From: Massilia sp. Root133
GTDB lineage: Bacteria; Pseudomonadota; Gammaproteobacteria; Burkholderiales; Burkholderiaceae_D
Assembly: GCF_001426525.1 (NCBI RefSeq)
Contig: NZ_LMEW01000005.1
Span: 176,367-240,366 of the forward strand
Length of the DNA: 64,000 bases
Direction of reading: 5' to 3'
Under the pieces are notes generated by a model. The model saw only the letters and a program-made list of their open reading frames with translations. It did no database searches and had not been told where the DNA came from. Positions 61,587-64,000 of this stretch are shown here, piece by piece. The position numbers were made by a program, and so were the translations under genes. Position 1 is the first letter of the stretch. The number at the start of each line of letters is the position of its first letter.

Positions 61587-61665
61587 CGTCGCCCCCGCGA
61601 AGGCGGGGGCCCAATTTTGCGCGTGTTCACGCGACACTTGGGTTCCCGCCTGCGCGGGAACGACG
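61587..61665. repeat. REP-like double palindrome, copy 4 (hybrid)
   Basis: Left half CGTCGCCCCCGCG...GGCGGGGGC with CCCAATTTT resembles copy 2; right half ACTTGGGTTCCCGCCTGCG...GGGAACGACG matches copies 1 and 3. It lies between rhaI and the GH106 gene and may mark the end of the rhaDI transcript. Confidence 0.8.
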
Positions 61666-61700
61666 TTGGTTATTGATCAGTCGCTCCAGGAGTCCCCCCC

Positions 61701-64000
61701 ATGAGCAAGCCCTTACTGGCGCTCGCCCTGTCGTGCGCCTTCGCCGCGCACGCGGCCGGCCCGTCCACGACGTTCGCCGACGTCGCCCGACACCTGCAGG
61801 CCCCGCCGCCCGACGCGCGTCCCATGATGCGCTGGTGGTGGTTCGGTCCCGCGGTCGTCAAGTCCGAGCTGGAACGCGAGATCCTCGCGATGAAGGCCGG
61901 CGGCATCGGCGGTTTCGAGATCCAGCCCGTGTATCCGATGGAGCTCGACGATGCCGCGCGCGGCATCCGCAACGTCCCGTATCTGTCTCCCGAATTCCTC
62001 GATGCGGTGAGTTTCGCCAACCGCACGGGCCGCGCCAACGGCATGCGCGTCGACATGACCCTGGCCAGTGGCTGGCCGTACGGCGGCCCGCATGTCACGG
62101 TCGGCGAGGCCGCGGCGCGGCTGCGCCAGGCCGTCGTCGACGTGCCGGTCGGTGCGGCGAGCTTCGCACTGCCGGCCGTCATGAGCGGCGAACAGCCGAT
62201 CGCGGCCTTCGTCGGCTCGGGCGTCGATCCCGCGTCGCTGAAACTGCTGCAGGTACAGGCGGGTGCCGACGGCCGCGCGGCGATCGCGCCGGCCGACGCG
62301 CCCCGCAAGGTCGTCGTGTACATCGCCAGCCGCACCGGCCAGCAGGTCAAGCGCGCGGCGCTGGGTGCGGAAGGCTTCGTGCTGGACCACCTGAGCCGCA
62401 AGGCCGTCGACCATCACCTCGCCGCGGTCGCCGAGCCCCTGATGAAAGCGTTCGGCGACGCGCCGCCGTATGCCGTGTTCTCGGACAGCCTGGAGGTCTA
62501 CAACACCGACTGGACCGACGATTTCGCGGCGGAGTTCAAGCGCCGGCGCGGCTACGACATCGTGCCGCACCTGCCGGCCGTGTTCACGGGGCAGGGGCCG
62601 GACGCTCCCGCGCTGCGCCGCGACTGGGCGCTGACGCAGACGGAACTCGTCAATGAGCGCTACCTGACGCCCATCGACGACTGGGCGAAGCAGCACGGCA
62701 CGCAATTCCGTTCGCAGACGTATGGCGAACCGGCCGTGTCGCTGTCCAGCAACCGCCTCGTCGCGCTGCCCGAAGGCGAAGGGCCGCAGTTCCGCGAATT
62801 CTCGTTCACGCGCCTCGCCACGTCGGCGGGTCACCTGTACGGCCGGCCCGTGATCTCGGCGGAGACGTGGACGTGGCTCCATTCGCCCGCGTTCGCCGCG
62901 ACGCCGCTAGACATGAAAGTGGAGGCGGACCGCATGCTGCTGCAAGGCGTGAACCAGTTCATCGGCCACGGCTGGCCCTACACGCCGCCCGGCACGATCG
63001 AACCCGGGTATGCGTTCTACGCGGCCGCCGTGTTCAACGACCACAACCCGTGGTGGAACGTGATGCCGCAGGTGACGGGCTATCTGACCCGCATGAGCTG
63101 GCTGATGCGCCAGGGCGAGCCCGCGAACCAGGTTGCCGTGCTGCTGCCGAACGACGACGTGTACGCGGCCCTCGTGCCGGGCAAGGTGTCGCTGTCGGCC
63201 GAGATGCACACGCACGTGACGCCGGCGCTGACGGCGCAGATCCTCGACGCGGGCCAGAACCTCGACTACACCGATGCCGACGCGGTCCTGGCGCTGGGTG
63301 TGCGCCACCCGGTGCTCGTACTGCCGCACGTGACGCGGCTCGCGCCCGAGGTGATCGACAAGCTGGCGGCGTACGTGCGCGGCGGTGGGCACATCGTCGC
63401 GGTGGGCGGCGCGCCGTCGCTGGCGCCCGGCTATCGCGATGCGGCGCGCGTGTCCGCGGCCGTGGCGGCGAAGGCCAAGGCGCTGTTCGCGAGCCCGAAC
63501 GTGCGCACCGTCGCGCACGACGATGCCGTCGGCGCCGCGCTGCAGGCCGTGCTGGCGCCGGACATGAAGCTGTCGGCGCAGGCCTCCGACGTCGGTTTCG
63601 TGCGCCGCAAGCTGCGCGACGCGGACATCTATTTCATCGCGAATACGAGCAACCGGCCCGTGCATGCGCAGGCCTCGTTCGCGGCGGTGCGCAAGACGGC
63701 CGCGTGGATCGACCCGGACAGCGGCCGCATGACGGCGGCCACCTTGCCGGCGTCGCTCGACCTGGCTCCGTACGAATCGCGCGTGCTCGTGCTGGCGGAT
63801 GCGCTGCCGTCGGCGCCGGCGCCGGTGGCCGCCACGACGGAGATCGCCGACCTGGGCCGCGACTGGAGCCTGCGCTTCCCCGGAAAGGCGCAGGCGCAAC
63901 GTCTCGCCGCGCTGCGCTCGTGGACGGATGACGAGGCGACGCGCTATTTCTCGGGCGTCGCCACCTACGAAAAAGACGTCGAGCTCACGGCCGCGCAACT
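61701..64000 (+). CDS. GH106 alpha-L-rhamnosidase, 3' end beyond window
   Basis: 766 codons visible; the family is usually about 1,000 or more aa, so the C-terminus lies beyond the right edge. Signal peptide (1-18, FAAHA-AG). GH106 features: MMRWWWFGPAVV at about 38-49, GGIGGFEIQPVYP, SDSLEVYNTDW (probable active-site acid), ISAETWTWL and QFIGHGWPYTPPG. It would release terminal alpha-L-rhamnose from RG-I or related glycans for the Rha transporter. CAGGAGT lies upstream of the ATG. The closing part seen is a GH2-like sugar-binding domain (DLGRDWSLRF), usual in this family. Confidence 0.88.
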   Translation, partial: MSKPLLALALSCAFAAHAAGPSTTFADVARHLQAPPPDARPMMRWWWFGPAVVKSELEREILAMKAGGIGGFEIQPVYPMELDDAARGIRNVPYLSPEFLDAVSFANRTGRANGMRVDMTLASGWPYGGPHVTVGEAAARLRQAVVDVPVGAASFALPAVMSGEQPIAAFVGSGVDPASLKLLQVQAGADGRAAIAPADAPRKVVVYIASRTGQQVKRAALGAEGFVLDHLSRKAVDHHLAAVAEPLMKAFGDAPPYAVFSDSLEVYNTDWTDDFAAEFKRRRGYDIVPHLPAVFTGQGPDAPALRRDWALTQTELVNERYLTPIDDWAKQHGTQFRSQTYGEPAVSLSSNRLVALPEGEGPQFREFSFTRLATSAGHLYGRPVISAETWTWLHSPAFAATPLDMKVEADRMLLQGVNQFIGHGWPYTPPGTIEPGYAFYAAAVFNDHNPWWNVMPQVTGYLTRMSWLMRQGEPANQVAVLLPNDDVYAALVPGKVSLSAEMHTHVTPALTAQILDAGQNLDYTDADAVLALGVRHPVLVLPHVTRLAPEVIDKLAAYVRGGGHIVAVGGAPSLAPGYRDAARVSAAVAAKAKALFASPNVRTVAHDDAVGAALQAVLAPDMKLSAQASDVGFVRRKLRDADIYFIANTSNRPVHAQASFAAVRKTAAWIDPDSGRMTAATLPASLDLAPYESRVLVLADALPSAPAPVAATTEIADLGRDWSLRFPGKAQAQRLAALRSWTDDEATRYFSGVATYEKDVELTAAQ

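Noticed and set aside
1..64000. CRISPR arrays, tRNA/rRNA genes, insertion sequences
   Set aside because: No regularly spaced repeats, no tRNA-like cloverleaf and no transposase-like protein noticed. A tool-based scan would be more sensitive for tRNAs.

Overview
The window looks like part of the chromosome of a high-GC betaproteobacterium, most likely Burkholderiales, family Oxalobacteraceae (Massilia/Duganella-like). This placement is an inference from several signs: large TonB-dependent receptors of the Caulobacter/Xanthomonas type, dense glycoside hydrolases, a DUF3079 gene, REP-like palindromes, and codon use so biased that wrong frames stay open for kilobases. I saw no rRNA, tRNA, CRISPR array, insertion sequence or integrase.

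Layout. 1-12.7 kb: oxidative hexuronate catabolism (kdgD cut by the left edge, uronate dehydrogenase udh, a FadR-type GntR regulator), with a TonB-dependent receptor, a chemoreceptor, a GH2 enzyme, a second GntR regulator and a Sel1-repeat protein. 13-21.1 kb: a probable operon of TonB receptor, GH2 and GH43 arabinofuranosidase-like enzyme. 21.2-34.7 kb: mostly housekeeping or unknown genes. These include a small exported-protein/DUF2491/PspA-like module next to a CII-like phage-type regulator, another GH43, a second-site signal peptidase II, an S41 peptidase coupled to an HExxH peptidase, a beta-helix protein with Cys-rich tandem repeats, DUF3079, DUF1232, TfoX-like and PhzF-like genes, and a GlxA-type regulator. 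34.8-39.3 kb: a periplasmic molybdenum hydroxylase set (Tat-exported MoCo subunit, 2Fe-2S subunit, dihaem cytochrome c) followed by an unknown protein and a LuxR-type regulator. 40-48.5 kb: a TonB receptor divergent from a GH28 polygalacturonase-like lipoprotein translationally coupled to a GH35 enzyme with an extra N-terminal propeller-like domain. 48.6-50.9 kb: a PAS-GGDEF-EAL protein. 50.9-64 kb: an L-rhamnose regulon arranged as in Rhizobium (rhaR-S-T-P-Q-K on the minus strand, rhaD-rhaI divergent) followed by a GH106 alpha-L-rhamnosidase cut by the right edge.

How it fits together. GH106, GH28, GH35, GH43 and GH2 activities would take apart a rhamnogalacturonan-I-like pectin into rhamnose, galacturonate, galactose and arabinose. 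The TonB receptors would import oligosaccharides. Rhamnose would pass through the Rha ABC transporter and RhaI/RhaK/RhaD to DHAP and lactate; galacturonate would pass through Udh and KdgD to 2-oxoglutarate semialdehyde. The window therefore reads as a loosely clustered pectin (RG-I) utilisation region interrupted by unrelated genes. No polysaccharide lyase and no arabinose or galactose catabolic genes are visible here.

Four copies of an ~80-bp REP-like double palindrome sit between genes. Perfect inverted repeats mark several intergenic regions. Protein functions are family-level assignments made by reading motifs; exact substrates are inference.
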